Of a stretch of 64,000 nucleotides of DNA, positions 1 to 8,005 are shown one piece after another (positions within the stretch are counted from its first letter, which is position 1; each line of letters begins with the position of its first letter). The position numbers were made by a program, and so were the translations under genes. The notes beneath the pieces were generated by a model, which saw only the letters and a program-made list of their open reading frames with translations, had not been told where the DNA came from and ran no database searches. This DNA comes from Streptomyces qaidamensis (lineage in GTDB: Bacteria; Actinomycetota; Actinomycetes; Streptomycetales; Streptomycetaceae), in contig NZ_CP015098.1 of assembly GCF_001611795.1 (NCBI RefSeq), positions 1,860,001-1,924,000 of the forward strand, written 5' to 3'.

Positions 1-318
1 CTGCCGGGCGTGCCGGGCGTGGGTGAGAAGACGGCCGCCAAGCTGCTGGCCGAGTTCGGTGACCTGGCCGGGATCCTCGCGGCGGTCGAGGACCGGCGGT
101 CCAAGCTGACGCCGACGCAGCGCAGGCGGCTGGACGAGGCGCGCCCCTATCTCGCGGTCGCGCCGAAGGTGGTCCGGGTCGCGGACGACGTACCCCTGCC
201 GGACGTCTCCACGGCACTGCCGCGGGCGCCGCGCGACCCGGCGGCACTGGAGGCGCTGGCGGCCCGTTGGGGGCTGGGCGGGTCACTGGAACGCCTGCTG
301 GCGACTCTCGCGACCTGA
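1..318 (+). CDS. 5'-3' exonuclease, C-terminal fragment
   Basis: The 3' end of a gene that begins before the window; the frame is open from base 1 to a TGA at 316-318. The first residues (PGVPGVGEKTAAKLL) are the helix-hairpin-helix DNA-binding motif of the FEN / DNA polymerase I 5'-3' exonuclease family. They are followed by the helical C-terminal part that ends these stand-alone nucleases. Members cleave 5' flaps and RNA primers. The catalytic acidic residues lie upstream and cannot be checked here. Confidence 0.8.
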   Translation: MPGVPGVGEKTAAKLLAEFGDLAGILAAVEDRRSKLTPTQRRRLDEARPYLAVAPKVVRVADDVPLPDVSTALPRAPRDPAALEALAARWGLGGSLERLLATLAT

Positions 319-384
319 CCCTTTCGCAAGAGAACGACGTGAGATAGCCGCACGAGAGGTGTGATCGGGGGACGAGGTGCTAAC

Positions 385-403
385 TTAGGTAACCCTAACT
401 ATG
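385..403 (+). promoter_or_regulatory. Possible iron box (DmdR/DtxR-type operator)
   Basis: The stretch TTAGGTAACCCTAAC lies about 20 bases before the siderophore reductase start. By eye it matches about 12 of 19 positions of the actinobacterial iron box TTAGGTTAGGCTAACCTAA, including the intact TTAGGT and CTAAC parts. Position and neighbour fit iron repression by a DmdR-type regulator. Binding is inferred. Confidence 0.45.
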
Positions 404-421
404 TGAGACAGGGAGGTCCTC

Positions 422-1264
422 ATGGCTGAGCGACCGGGACGACAGCCGCGCCGAGCTCACTCCGCTCAGGTCGTCCGCACCGAACGGCTGACCCCGCACA
501 TGCAGCGTGTGGTGCTCGGCGGCGAGGGCCTCGCCGACTTCACGGCCGACACGTGCACCGACCATTACGTGAAGCTGCTGTTCCCGCCCACGGGCGTCAC
601 CTATCCGGAGCCCTTCGACCTCCAGCGCGTCCGGGACGAGCTGCCGCGCGCCCAGTGGCCGGTGACCCGGACCTACACGGTTCGCCAGTGGGACGCCGAG
701 CACCGCGAGCTGACGCTGGACTTCGTCATCCACGGCGACGAGGGCCTGGCCGGTCCGTGGGCCGCGCGCGTCCAGCCGGGTGAGAACGTGCACTTCATGG
801 GACCCGGTGGGGCCTACGCGCCCGATCCGGACGCCGACTGGCACCTGCTCGCCGGTGACGAGAGCGCACTGCCCGCGATCGCCCGCGCCCTGGAGGCGCT
901 GCCGCGCGGGGCCAGAGCGTATGCCTTCGTGGAGATCTCCGGCCCCGAGGAGGAGCAGAAGATCGACTCGGACGTGGAGGTCGTCTGGCTGCACCGCGGC
1001 GCGCGCCCGCTCGGTGAGGTACTGGTCGAGACCGTACGGAACCTGGAGTTCCCCGAGGGCCGTGTGCACGCCTTCGTCCACGGCGAGGCGCACTTCGTCA
1101 AGCAGCTGCGCCATCTGCTCCGCGTCGAGCGTCACGTCCCGCGCGAGTCCCTCTCGATCTCCGGCTACTGGCGCCGCGGCCACAACGAGGACGGCTGGCA
1201 GGAGTCCAAGCGCGAGTGGAACGCCCGGATCGAGGCCGAGCAGGAGAGCGTGTCGGCGGCCTGA
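422..1264 (+). CDS. Siderophore-interacting protein (ferric-siderophore reductase)
   Basis: A 280-residue protein of the SIP / FAD-binding-9 family, which uses NAD(P)H and FAD to reduce ferric siderophores in the cytoplasm and release iron. An N-terminal FAD-binding beta-barrel carries the RTYTVRQW motif near residue 85, and a C-terminal NAD(P)H-binding half includes GDESALPAIARAL. Length is typical of the family. The ATG is preceded by GGGAGG at a good distance. It is a single gene under a possible iron box and faces the converging acetyltransferase gene 11 bases away. Confidence 0.88.
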   Translation: MAERPGRQPRRAHSAQVVRTERLTPHMQRVVLGGEGLADFTADTCTDHYVKLLFPPTGVTYPEPFDLQRVRDELPRAQWPVTRTYTVRQWDAEHRELTLDFVIHGDEGLAGPWAARVQPGENVHFMGPGGAYAPDPDADWHLLAGDESALPAIARALEALPRGARAYAFVEISGPEEEQKIDSDVEVVWLHRGARPLGEVLVETVRNLEFPEGRVHAFVHGEAHFVKQLRHLLRVERHVPRESLSISGYWRRGHNEDGWQESKREWNARIEAEQESVSAA

Positions 1265-1275
1265 GGCGCTTGTCC

Positions 1276-1872
1276 TCACGGGGCAAGAGGTGTGCGGGAG
1301 CCGACCCGCGCGTGCAGATGCATGTCGTGCCATCCGTCCGGTTGCAGGACCGCACTGCGCTTGGTGCCCTCCAGGGCGAAGCCGGCTCTGGTGGCGACGC
1401 GGCACGAGGACTCGTTGCGCACGGCGTGCAGGAGTTCCAGCCGGTGGAAACCGGCCTCGTCGAGGGCCCAGCGGGTGAGCGCGGTCGTGGCCCGGGCGGC
1501 GACACCCCAGCCGCGGGCCGCCGGGACGGTCCAGTACGCCACCTCCGCCGTCCCGTCGTGAAGCCGCAGCTCGCGCAGCGCCACCCGGCCCAGCAGCGCG
1601 TCGGAGCCCGCGTCGGCCACGGCCCAGTGCGCCTCCCGCTCGCCGTCCCACGCCTGGTGCCACTCACGGATCCAGTCACCGGCCTCGTCCACGGAGTCGG
1701 CGGCCCGGGCGTGCCACTGGTGCATCAGGGGGTCCTGGAAGACCTCGTACACCGCGGGCGCGTCCCCGGCCCGCCAGGGGCGCAGCAGGAGTCCGCCGTC
1801 GGCGGGGAGAACGGGTTGGGGTCGGCTTGCGAGCGTCCCGGCGGTCAGGACCGGGCTGGTGAGGAACGGCAT
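1276..1872 (-). CDS. GNAT-family N-acetyltransferase
   Basis: A 198-residue RimJ/RimL-like acetyltransferase. It starts LLLRPWRAGDAPAVYEVF, typical of the family's first strand and helix. The acetyl-CoA-binding loop is around ARGWGVAARATTALTRWAL, and the family ending ESSCRVATRAGFALEG is present. Substrate unknown; ribosomal-protein or small-molecule amines are both possible. The frame could open 48 bases further up, but the ATG at 1872 places the fold at the usual distance from the start and has CAGGA upstream. It diverges from the pseudouridine synthase gene. Confidence 0.8.
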   Translation of the reverse strand: MPFLTSPVLTAGTLASRPQPVLPADGGLLLRPWRAGDAPAVYEVFQDPLMHQWHARAADSVDEAGDWIREWHQAWDGEREAHWAVADAGSDALLGRVALRELRLHDGTAEVAYWTVPAARGWGVAARATTALTRWALDEAGFHRLELLHAVRNESSCRVATRAGFALEGTKRSAVLQPDGWHDMHLHARVGSRTPLAP

Positions 1873-1952
1873 TCCCGCATCCTGACAAGGTCCGGCCGGG
1901 CGCTCCCACCGGTTTTCCACCCGGGCACACCGGCCTCGTACGCTGGGCCGCG

Positions 1953-2945
1953 ATGAGACGCAAGAGCCACACCCCGCCCTCTCCCCTGCCGCAGCGCCAC
2001 GGCGTGGACCCGGTGCGGGTACGGCTGCCCGCCGCGGGGACCTGGGGGACGGTGCGCGAGCACCTGGTGGAGCGGCTCTCCGGCGCGGGTGCCGGGGTCG
2101 TCGACGCGATGTTCGACGCGGGCCGGATCGTCGGGGCGGACGGACGGCCCGTCGCCGCGGACGCCCCCTACGTGCCCGGGCTGTTCGTGTGGTTCCACCG
2201 GGACCTGCCCGACGAGGTGCCGGTGCCCTTCCCGCTGGAGGTGGTGCACCGGGACGAGCACATCGTCGTCGCCGACAAACCGCACTTCCTCGCCACCACC
2301 CCGCGCGGCAGTCATGTCGCCGAGACCGCGCTGGCCCGGCTCCGCCGCGAGCTGGACCTCCCGGCGCTCACCGCGGCGCACCGACTGGACCGGCTCACCG
2401 CGGGACTCGTGCTGTTCACCGTGCGCCCCGAGGAGCGCGGCGCGTACCAGACGCTGTTCCGTGACCGCCGGGTCCGCAAGGAGTACGAGGCCGTGGCCCC
2501 GTACGACCCCGCCCTCCCCCTGCCCCGGACCGTGCGCAGCCGGATCGTGAAGGAGCGGGGGGTGCTCACCGCCCGGGAGGTCCCGGGCGAGCCCAACGCC
2601 GTGAGCCGTGTGGAGGTCGTCGAGCACCGCGACCGGCCCGGGGAGCCCGGCGGACTCGCCCGGTACCGGCTCGCGCCCGCCACCGGCCAGACGCACCAGC
2701 TGCGCGTCCACATGGCCGGGCTCGGCCTGCCGGTCCTCGGTGACCCGCTCTACCCGGAGGTGACCGCCCCCGTGCCGGCCGGTGACTTCCGCCGCCCGCT
2801 GCAACTGCTGGCGCGGTCACTGGAGTTCACCGACCCGGTCACGGGCGAGGAGCACCGGTTCCGCAGCGGCCGGGTGCTCGCGGCCTGGGCGTGCCACACC
2901 CGGTGGGCCGCCGGGACGTACGACGGCCCGTCAGACGCTCAGTAA
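1953..2945 (+). CDS. RluA-family RNA pseudouridine synthase
   Basis: A 330-residue enzyme that isomerises uridine to pseudouridine in rRNA or tRNA. The signature HRLDRLTAGLVLF contains the catalytic aspartate (about residue 146), and the later motif TGQTHQLRVHMAGLGLPVLGD is the conserved RluA RNA-binding segment. The RNA target cannot be told from sequence. No strong ribosome binding site precedes the ATG. Its last seven bases overlap the 3' end of the converging rarE gene, so no terminator separates the two. Confidence 0.88.
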   Translation: MRRKSHTPPSPLPQRHGVDPVRVRLPAAGTWGTVREHLVERLSGAGAGVVDAMFDAGRIVGADGRPVAADAPYVPGLFVWFHRDLPDEVPVPFPLEVVHRDEHIVVADKPHFLATTPRGSHVAETALARLRRELDLPALTAAHRLDRLTAGLVLFTVRPEERGAYQTLFRDRRVRKEYEAVAPYDPALPLPRTVRSRIVKERGVLTAREVPGEPNAVSRVEVVEHRDRPGEPGGLARYRLAPATGQTHQLRVHMAGLGLPVLGDPLYPEVTAPVPAGDFRRPLQLLARSLEFTDPVTGEEHRFRSGRVLAAWACHTRWAAGTYDGPSDAQ

Positions 2946-4498
2946 CCGCGCCACCAGCTCAGGAAGCGCTGCCAGACGCCCTTGCGACGGGCGGGTTCCG
3001 CGACGGCGGGCTGCGGCGGCCCCGACACCGGCTGGGGCTGCACCGGGATCGGCTGCGGCTGCGCGGCGGCAGGCTGGAGCTGTGCGGCGGCAGGCTGGGG
3101 CTGTGCGGCGGCGGGCTGGGGCTGTGCGGCGGCGGGTGCCGCCTGTGGCTGCGCGTTGCCGATCTGCCAGTCCGAGCGCTGCGCGGCGACCGGCTTGTGG
3201 TTCGGCACCTCCTGCACGTCCTGCGGCGGCTTGGGCGCGAACTGCACCGGCAGTTCCACCAGGTGCCGGGAGGCGATGGACGCCGTCCAGCGCAACTCCT
3301 CCTCGTCACAGTCGAGTTCGACGTCGGGCAGCCGCATCAGCAGCGCGTCGACGCCCACGTCGGCGATGGAACGGCCGATGTCCTGCCCGGGGCACTCGTG
3401 CGGTCCGCCGCCGAAGGCCAGGTGGGAGCGGTTGCCCTGCATGCTGGCCTTCAGGTCCGGCCGCACCCGGGGGTCGACGTTGGCCGGGAGCGGCGCGAAG
3501 AGCAGCCCGTCGCCCCGGCGGATGCGCTGCCCGCCCAGCTCGGTCTCCTGCTTGGCGAAGTAGGCGAAGACCGTACTGAACGGCGGCTCGTTCCACAGGG
3601 ACTGCTCCACGGCCTCCGGCACCGTCATCTGGCCGCCGTTGAGCTGGGCGCGGAAGCGCGGGTCGATCAGCACCGTGAGCAGCACGTTGGAGAGCAGGTT
3701 GGTGGTGGCCTCGTAGGCGGCGAAGAGCACCAGGCGCAGGTGCTCCCTGACCTCGTCGTCGCTGAGCCGGGCCGGGTGGGTGATCAGGTAGCTGGCGAGG
3801 TCCTCCTCCGGCCGGGCGCGGCGGGTGGCGGTGAGCCGGCTCAGGGCGTCCATCACGTAGGAGTGGCTGGCGATCGCCGTCTCCGTGCCCTTGAGGGCGT
3901 CGCGGGCGGCCTCGACGAGCCGGTCGCTGTACTCCTCGGGCATGCCGAGGATCTCGCACATGACCGCCATCGGCAGGTGCTCGGTGAACTGGCTGACCAG
4001 GTCCGCCTCGCCCGCCTCGCAGAACCGGTTGACGATCACCTGCGTACTGCGGTTGATGTAACGGCGCAGGCTGCGGAAGTCGATGGTGGAGACGGCGCCC
4101 ATGACCGCGCCGCGCAGCCGCTTGTGCTCGTCGCCCTCGGCGTGCGAGGCGATGGGCTGCCAGGCGATGTGCGGCATCAGCGGGTGGTCGGGCTTGACGA
4201 GGCCCTCCCTGAGCGGGTTCCAGATACGGCTGTCCCGGCAGAACTGCGAGGGCGAGCGCACCATGTGCAGGTTCTCGGCGTGGCCGAGGACGATCCACAT
4301 CGGCACGTCGTCGTGGAGCAGCACGGGCGCCACGGGACCGTGCTGGTCCCGCAGTTGCTCGTACAGCGCTCCCAGGTCCTCCGCCTCGTGCAGCCGGTGC
4401 AGCCCTCCGGGCCCGAGGCCGTGCGCGGGGCAGCCGGGGGGCGGGCCGGGCCGGAGGTCGTCGTCCGTACTGGTCGGGGCGTGGGATTCAGGCGTCAC
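2939..4498 (-). CDS. rarE: Cytochrome P450 of the CYP157 type (RarE, conservon)
   Basis: A 519-residue P450, the last gene of the conservon. The haem loop FGGGPHECPG places the axial cysteine at about residue 369. The K-helix reads EQSLW (about 298-302) instead of ExxR, the hallmark reported for the CYP157 family, so this near-universal motif is absent. The I-helix reads AAYEATTN. After the P450 fold (about residue 425) comes a Pro/Gln/Ala repeat linker (about 447-495, units of AAAQPQP) and a basic aromatic tail ending RFLSWWRGY, which may bind membrane. Substrate unknown. The gap to rarD is 66 bases. Confidence 0.88.
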   Translation of the reverse strand: MTPESHAPTSTDDDLRPGPPPGCPAHGLGPGGLHRLHEAEDLGALYEQLRDQHGPVAPVLLHDDVPMWIVLGHAENLHMVRSPSQFCRDSRIWNPLREGLVKPDHPLMPHIAWQPIASHAEGDEHKRLRGAVMGAVSTIDFRSLRRYINRSTQVIVNRFCEAGEADLVSQFTEHLPMAVMCEILGMPEEYSDRLVEAARDALKGTETAIASHSYVMDALSRLTATRRARPEEDLASYLITHPARLSDDEVREHLRLVLFAAYEATTNLLSNVLLTVLIDPRFRAQLNGGQMTVPEAVEQSLWNEPPFSTVFAYFAKQETELGGQRIRRGDGLLFAPLPANVDPRVRPDLKASMQGNRSHLAFGGGPHECPGQDIGRSIADVGVDALLMRLPDVELDCDEEELRWTASIASRHLVELPVQFAPKPPQDVQEVPNHKPVAAQRSDWQIGNAQPQAAPAAAQPQPAAAQPQPAAAQLQPAAAQPQPIPVQPQPVSGPPQPAVAEPARRKGVWQRFLSWWRGY

Positions 4499-4564
4499 AG
4501 TGATCGCTCCGAAACTGAGGTGGTTCCAGGTCTGGGGGGGAAGGTGCGGGCCGGGTGATGCGGG

Positions 4565-5185
4565 TCAGGTGAGCGAGCCCGTCATGGCGAGCGAGTGCAG
4601 GAAGCGCATGAGGGTCATCAGGACGTCGCGGCTGGAGGCCCGCCGCCGCGCGTCGCACTCGATGATCGGGATGTCCGGCGTGAGGTCGAGGGCCGTGCGC
4701 AGCTCCTCGACGTCGTAACGAGGGGCGTCGGGGAAGGAGTTGATGGCGACCACGAACGGCACGCCGCGCTCCTCCAGCCGCCCCATGACGTCGAAGCTGA
4801 CCTCCAGCCGCCGGGTGTCGACCAGGACCACCGCGCCCAGCGCGCCCTCGAACAGGCCGTTCCACAGGAACCAGAAGCGCTGCTGGCCGGGCGTGCCGAA
4901 GAGATACAGCACCAGCTGGTCGGTGATGCTGATCCGGCCGAAGTCCATGGCGACGGTGGTGGCCGTCTTGGACGCGGAGCCGAAGTTGTCGTCGACACCG
5001 ATGCCGGCCTGCGTCATGGTCTCCTCGGTGGTCAGCGGTGTGATCTCGCTGACCGACCCGACCATGGTCGTCTTGCCGACGCCGAAGCCACCCACGATCA
5101 CGATCTTGGCCGCGGCCTGCGCCGTGTGGGGCAGCTGGTCCTCGGTCCGGGGGCCCGGGATGGTGTCAGAGCCGTTGAAGTCCAT
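4565..5185 (-). CDS. rarD: Conservon small GTP-binding protein (RarD)
   Basis: A 206-residue Ras-like GTPase of the conservon CvnD type. The P-loop GGFGVGKT is at residues 32-39, the switch II motif FGTPGQQRF follows the DxxG position, and NSF stands where NKxD is usual, as is common in this family. In the S. coelicolor cvn9 system these proteins form a membrane-associated complex with the sensor, Roadblock and DUF742 partners and hydrolyse GTP. The start overlaps the end of rarC by 20 bases, which suggests coupled translation. Confidence 0.9.
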   Translation of the reverse strand: MDFNGSDTIPGPRTEDQLPHTAQAAAKIVIVGGFGVGKTTMVGSVSEITPLTTEETMTQAGIGVDDNFGSASKTATTVAMDFGRISITDQLVLYLFGTPGQQRFWFLWNGLFEGALGAVVLVDTRRLEVSFDVMGRLEERGVPFVVAINSFPDAPRYDVEELRTALDLTPDIPIIECDARRRASSRDVLMTLMRFLHSLAMTGSLT

Positions 5186-5564
5186 TCATCACCGCTTCGA
5201 GGAGGGAACGGTCGGAGCGCGCCTTGCGGACGATCGGGGCACGCGCCTGCACCAGTTCCGCCGTCAGCAACTCGGTGAGCAGCACGCCCATCGCGCTGAA
5301 CGGCAGGTGGAGGTAGGCCGACAGCTCGGCCACGGACAGGGGGGCGGCGCAGAGTCGGAGCAGCGCCGCCTGCTCGGGAGAGGCTGACGGCGGTGGGTCC
5401 GTGGCACGCGCCACGATTAACGTCACCAGGTCGAGCTCGGCCCGTTCACCGTCCGGGCCGGCCACCACGTACATCCGCTCCGGATTCCCGGGCTTGCCGT
5501 CGCCCTCCTGGGGCGTGGGCGGTTCCGATGCGGGGTCGCGCCTCTGGCGTTGGGGAGGCGTCAT
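5166..5564 (-). CDS. rarC: DUF742 protein (RarC, conservon)
   Basis: A 132-residue DUF742 protein, third gene of the conservon. The N-terminus is proline-rich and charged. The conserved core runs MYVVAGPDGERAELDLVTLI followed by a winged-helix-like part (EQAALLRLCAAPLSVAELSAYLHLPFSAMGVLLTEL and onward, seen at about residues 63-105). The ATG at 5564 overlaps the rarB stop in an ATGA, which decides the start over a longer open frame. It is a likely adaptor in the sensor-GTPase complex; biochemical function is not established. Confidence 0.88.
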   Translation of the reverse strand: MTPPQRQRRDPASEPPTPQEGDGKPGNPERMYVVAGPDGERAELDLVTLIVARATDPPPSASPEQAALLRLCAAPLSVAELSAYLHLPFSAMGVLLTELLTAELVQARAPIVRKARSDRSLLEAVMNGLQRL

Positions 5565-5968
5565 ACGATCTGCCCGTTCCGCGGGGGGGGACTGGTGAGA
5601 TGGCCGCCGATCCGGACGACCAGATCGCGCATCATCGCGCTCATCCGGCCGGGTTCGCACCGGACGTCGGAGAGCACCGCGAGGAAGGCGTTGGCGCCGG
5701 CGGACATCAGGTAGAAGTAGCCGCGGTCGATCTCGATCATGACGAGCTTCATCTCGCCGTCGCCCACGGTGAGTTCCTGGCAGACGCTGCCCGCGAGGGA
5801 CTGCAGGCCGGCGCAGGCCGCGGCGACCCGGTCGGCCGCGTCGGGCTCGCCGCCGTAGCGGGCGATGCGCAGACCGTCGGCCGAGAGCACCACGATCATC
5901 TCGATGCCCGGCACGCCGTCGGCGAGCTGCTTGAGCATCCAGTCGAAGTTGCCTCGCTGCTGGATCAC
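5561..5968 (-). CDS. rarB: Roadblock/LC7-domain protein (RarB, conservon)
   Basis: A 135-residue Roadblock/LC7 protein, the likely regulator or GTPase-activating partner of RarD by analogy with MglB-type proteins. The core includes GVPGIEMIVVLSADGLRIARYG and the end is VVRIGGHLTSPPP. The GTG start overlaps the rarA stop (GTGA) and the stop overlaps the rarC start (ATGA), so three genes are chained by four-base overlaps. Confidence 0.9.
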   Translation of the reverse strand: MIQQRGNFDWMLKQLADGVPGIEMIVVLSADGLRIARYGGEPDAADRVAAACAGLQSLAGSVCQELTVGDGEMKLVMIEIDRGYFYLMSAGANAFLAVLSDVRCEPGRMSAMMRDLVVRIGGHLTSPPPRNGQIV

Positions 5969-7608
5969 TTGAGGTCCCCCTCGTCGTCGGCCTCGGTGGG
6001 AGCCGGGTCGTTGATCAGGTGCAGGTACTTGGTCGGGTTCCGAATGAAGTCGGTCGGGTGCGTGCCGGGCTCGATGCCCTGCTTCAGCCCCTCCCAGAAG
6101 GCCTCCAGCCCCTTGCCGGGCGCGTCGGGCGCCGACATGTCGCGCAGGGGCTTGGTCTCGGGCTCCTGCGTCGCCGCCCAGGGGTTGTACTCGCCACGCT
6201 CGGCGGCCTCCCGGTCGGCCTTCTCGTTGGCGGCCTGCTGGGCGAGCCGCTCGGCGAGCGGCATCTTCACCCGGCTGCGGCGCTGCGGCAGGCCGTTCGC
6301 GGTCCACTCGGTGACCTCGGGGACGTCGTCGTCCTCCAGGGAGACCGTGGCGGGGATCTTCGGGCTGGTGGGACGGCGCCTCTTGGGCGCGCGCTTGGGG
6401 CCCTCGGGAATGCCGACCGTCATGGGGATGCCGGTGGCGCCGATACCGTGGGCCAGTCCGACACCGGGCTCGTGGGTGATCATCTCGCTCGGCACGATGA
6501 GGATGGCGCGCACGCCGCCGTACGCGGAGGCGCGCAGCGAGACCTGCATGTTGTACGCCGTGCAGAGGCGGCCCACGACGGCGAGGCCGAGGCGCGGGTG
6601 CTCGCCGATGTCCTGGAGGTCGACGCCCGCCTTGGCGGCCTCCAGCATGCCCTCGATCCGGGCGCGTGCCTCCTCGTTGAGGTTGACACCGCCGTCCTCG
6701 ATCTCGATGCAGACGCCGGTCTGCACCTCGGTGGCGGTGACGTGCACCTTGGTCTGCGGGGGCGAGTAGCGCGTGGCGTTGTCGAGGAGTTCGGCGGCGG
6801 CGTGGATGACCGGCTCGACGTAGATGCCCTTGACGCTGACCTTGGCGATGGAGGACAGCTGGATGCGCCGGTACTCCAGGATGCGGGACATGGCGCCGCG
6901 CAGGGTGCTGTAGAGGGACACCGGCTCGGGCCACTGCCGTCCGGGGCGGCCGCCGCCGAGGACGGAGACGGAGTCGGCCAGGCGGCCGATCAGGGCGTTG
7001 CCGTGGTCGATGCGCAGCAGGTCGTCGAAGACCTCCGGGTTGCGGCCGTGGTCCTCCTCCATCTCCCGGAGTTCCTCGGCCTGCTGGTGGATGATCGCCT
7101 GGACGCGGCGGGCGACACTGACGAAGGAGCGCGCTGCGGCGTCGCGCATGGTCACTTCGCGGTCGACGATCTTGAGGACCGTCAGCAGCGTCTCGGCCTG
7201 CGGGGCGGGGAGATTGCGGAACAGGGGGCTGGCGAGGCCGAGCTTGCGAATCACCTCCCTGGGGGATTCTCCGGTGCGCAGCAGATCGAGCGCGGCGGGC
7301 ACGATCTCCCTGGAGAAGCGGACCAGTTCGTTCTCGTGGGCGGCGATCCGCTGTTCCAGATGCTCGGTGTGCCGGGCGTGCTCCGCACGCTGGTTGCGCA
7401 GCGCACGGCCGCGGCGCACCGCCTCGGCCGCCGTCGCGAGCACGAGTGCCGTGGCGATGCCGCCGCACCAGCCGACGGCGCCCCGGGCCGGCTCCGTCAC
7501 CAGGGCGACGGCGGCTCCGGTCGCCGCGGCCATGACTATGGCCGGCAGCAACAGCACGCGCGCATAGGGAAGTTCACGGCGACCGGGAGGGGATTGAACA
7601 CTCACCAT
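5965..7608 (-). CDS. rarA: Conservon sensor histidine-kinase-like protein (RarA)
   Basis: A 547-residue membrane protein. Two predicted transmembrane helices are at about residues 15-37 and 44-64, followed by a charged helical linker, a dimerisation-like helix containing DHGN, and a GHKL ATPase domain with the N-box ELLDNATRYSPP and the G-box region RLGLAVVGRL. The C-terminal 150 residues are basic and low in complexity. Conservon sensors of this type are membrane anchors of the RarB-D complex; rar/cvn9 mutants in Streptomyces are affected in aerial development. The ATG at 7608 has AGAAGG upstream, so the 36 extra residues of the longer frame are unlikely. Confidence 0.88.
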   Translation of the reverse strand: MVSVQSPPGRRELPYARVLLLPAIVMAAATGAAVALVTEPARGAVGWCGGIATALVLATAAEAVRRGRALRNQRAEHARHTEHLEQRIAAHENELVRFSREIVPAALDLLRTGESPREVIRKLGLASPLFRNLPAPQAETLLTVLKIVDREVTMRDAAARSFVSVARRVQAIIHQQAEELREMEEDHGRNPEVFDDLLRIDHGNALIGRLADSVSVLGGGRPGRQWPEPVSLYSTLRGAMSRILEYRRIQLSSIAKVSVKGIYVEPVIHAAAELLDNATRYSPPQTKVHVTATEVQTGVCIEIEDGGVNLNEEARARIEGMLEAAKAGVDLQDIGEHPRLGLAVVGRLCTAYNMQVSLRASAYGGVRAILIVPSEMITHEPGVGLAHGIGATGIPMTVGIPEGPKRAPKRRRPTSPKIPATVSLEDDDVPEVTEWTANGLPQRRSRVKMPLAERLAQQAANEKADREAAERGEYNPWAATQEPETKPLRDMSAPDAPGKGLEAFWEGLKQGIEPGTHPTDFIRNPTKYLHLINDPAPTEADDEGDLK

Positions 7609-8005
7609 GTGGGCCTTCTGACAGGAGTCGACTGAGGTTCGGGAGGACTTGCAGGGGGGTATGTCATGAAGCTGTCGGGATCTTCCACACATTGGGGAAC
7701 AAGCGCACGAATTCATCTCAAGCCGGTGCGCTGCGGGCGAGCTTAGTCCGACCGGATCATCGCTGTGTCATATTCAGCATCTGCCGGAAACCGGACGCGA
7801 AGGGATAGTACGCTCAGTCGTTTACACGCTGCGACATCGTTCGAATACTGTACGTAGCGACGAACGGGCATACGAAAGTCCCTCACCGTCACGGGTGAGG
7901 GACTTCAGAACATCGCTCCTCCAGGGGCGGGGGGCTGTGTCATTGCGCGGCCCCGCCGCGTGGGCGCGAACGACCACCGACGGCGGTCACCCGCGCAGCA
8001 AACAG
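7609..8005. other. Gene-free promoter region of rarA
   Basis: About 400 bases with lower GC than the neighbours (for example around 7740-7870). It must hold the rarA promoter, but no convincing -10/-35 pair was identified. The helicase terminator at 7876-7905 lies at its right end. No small gene could be supported. Confidence 0.5.
7876..7905 (-). terminator. Terminator of the helicase gene
   Basis: A perfect 12-bp inverted repeat, AAGTCCCTCACC and its complement, around a six-base loop. It sits 100 bases past the helicase stop and upstream of rarA, so it ends the helicase transcript. Confidence 0.75.

Noticed and set aside
5561..7468. A single 635-codon protein spanning rarB and the rarA region
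   Set aside because: Only the last 135 codons match a family (Roadblock); the rest is an out-of-frame shadow of rarA. The GTGA overlap defines the true start.
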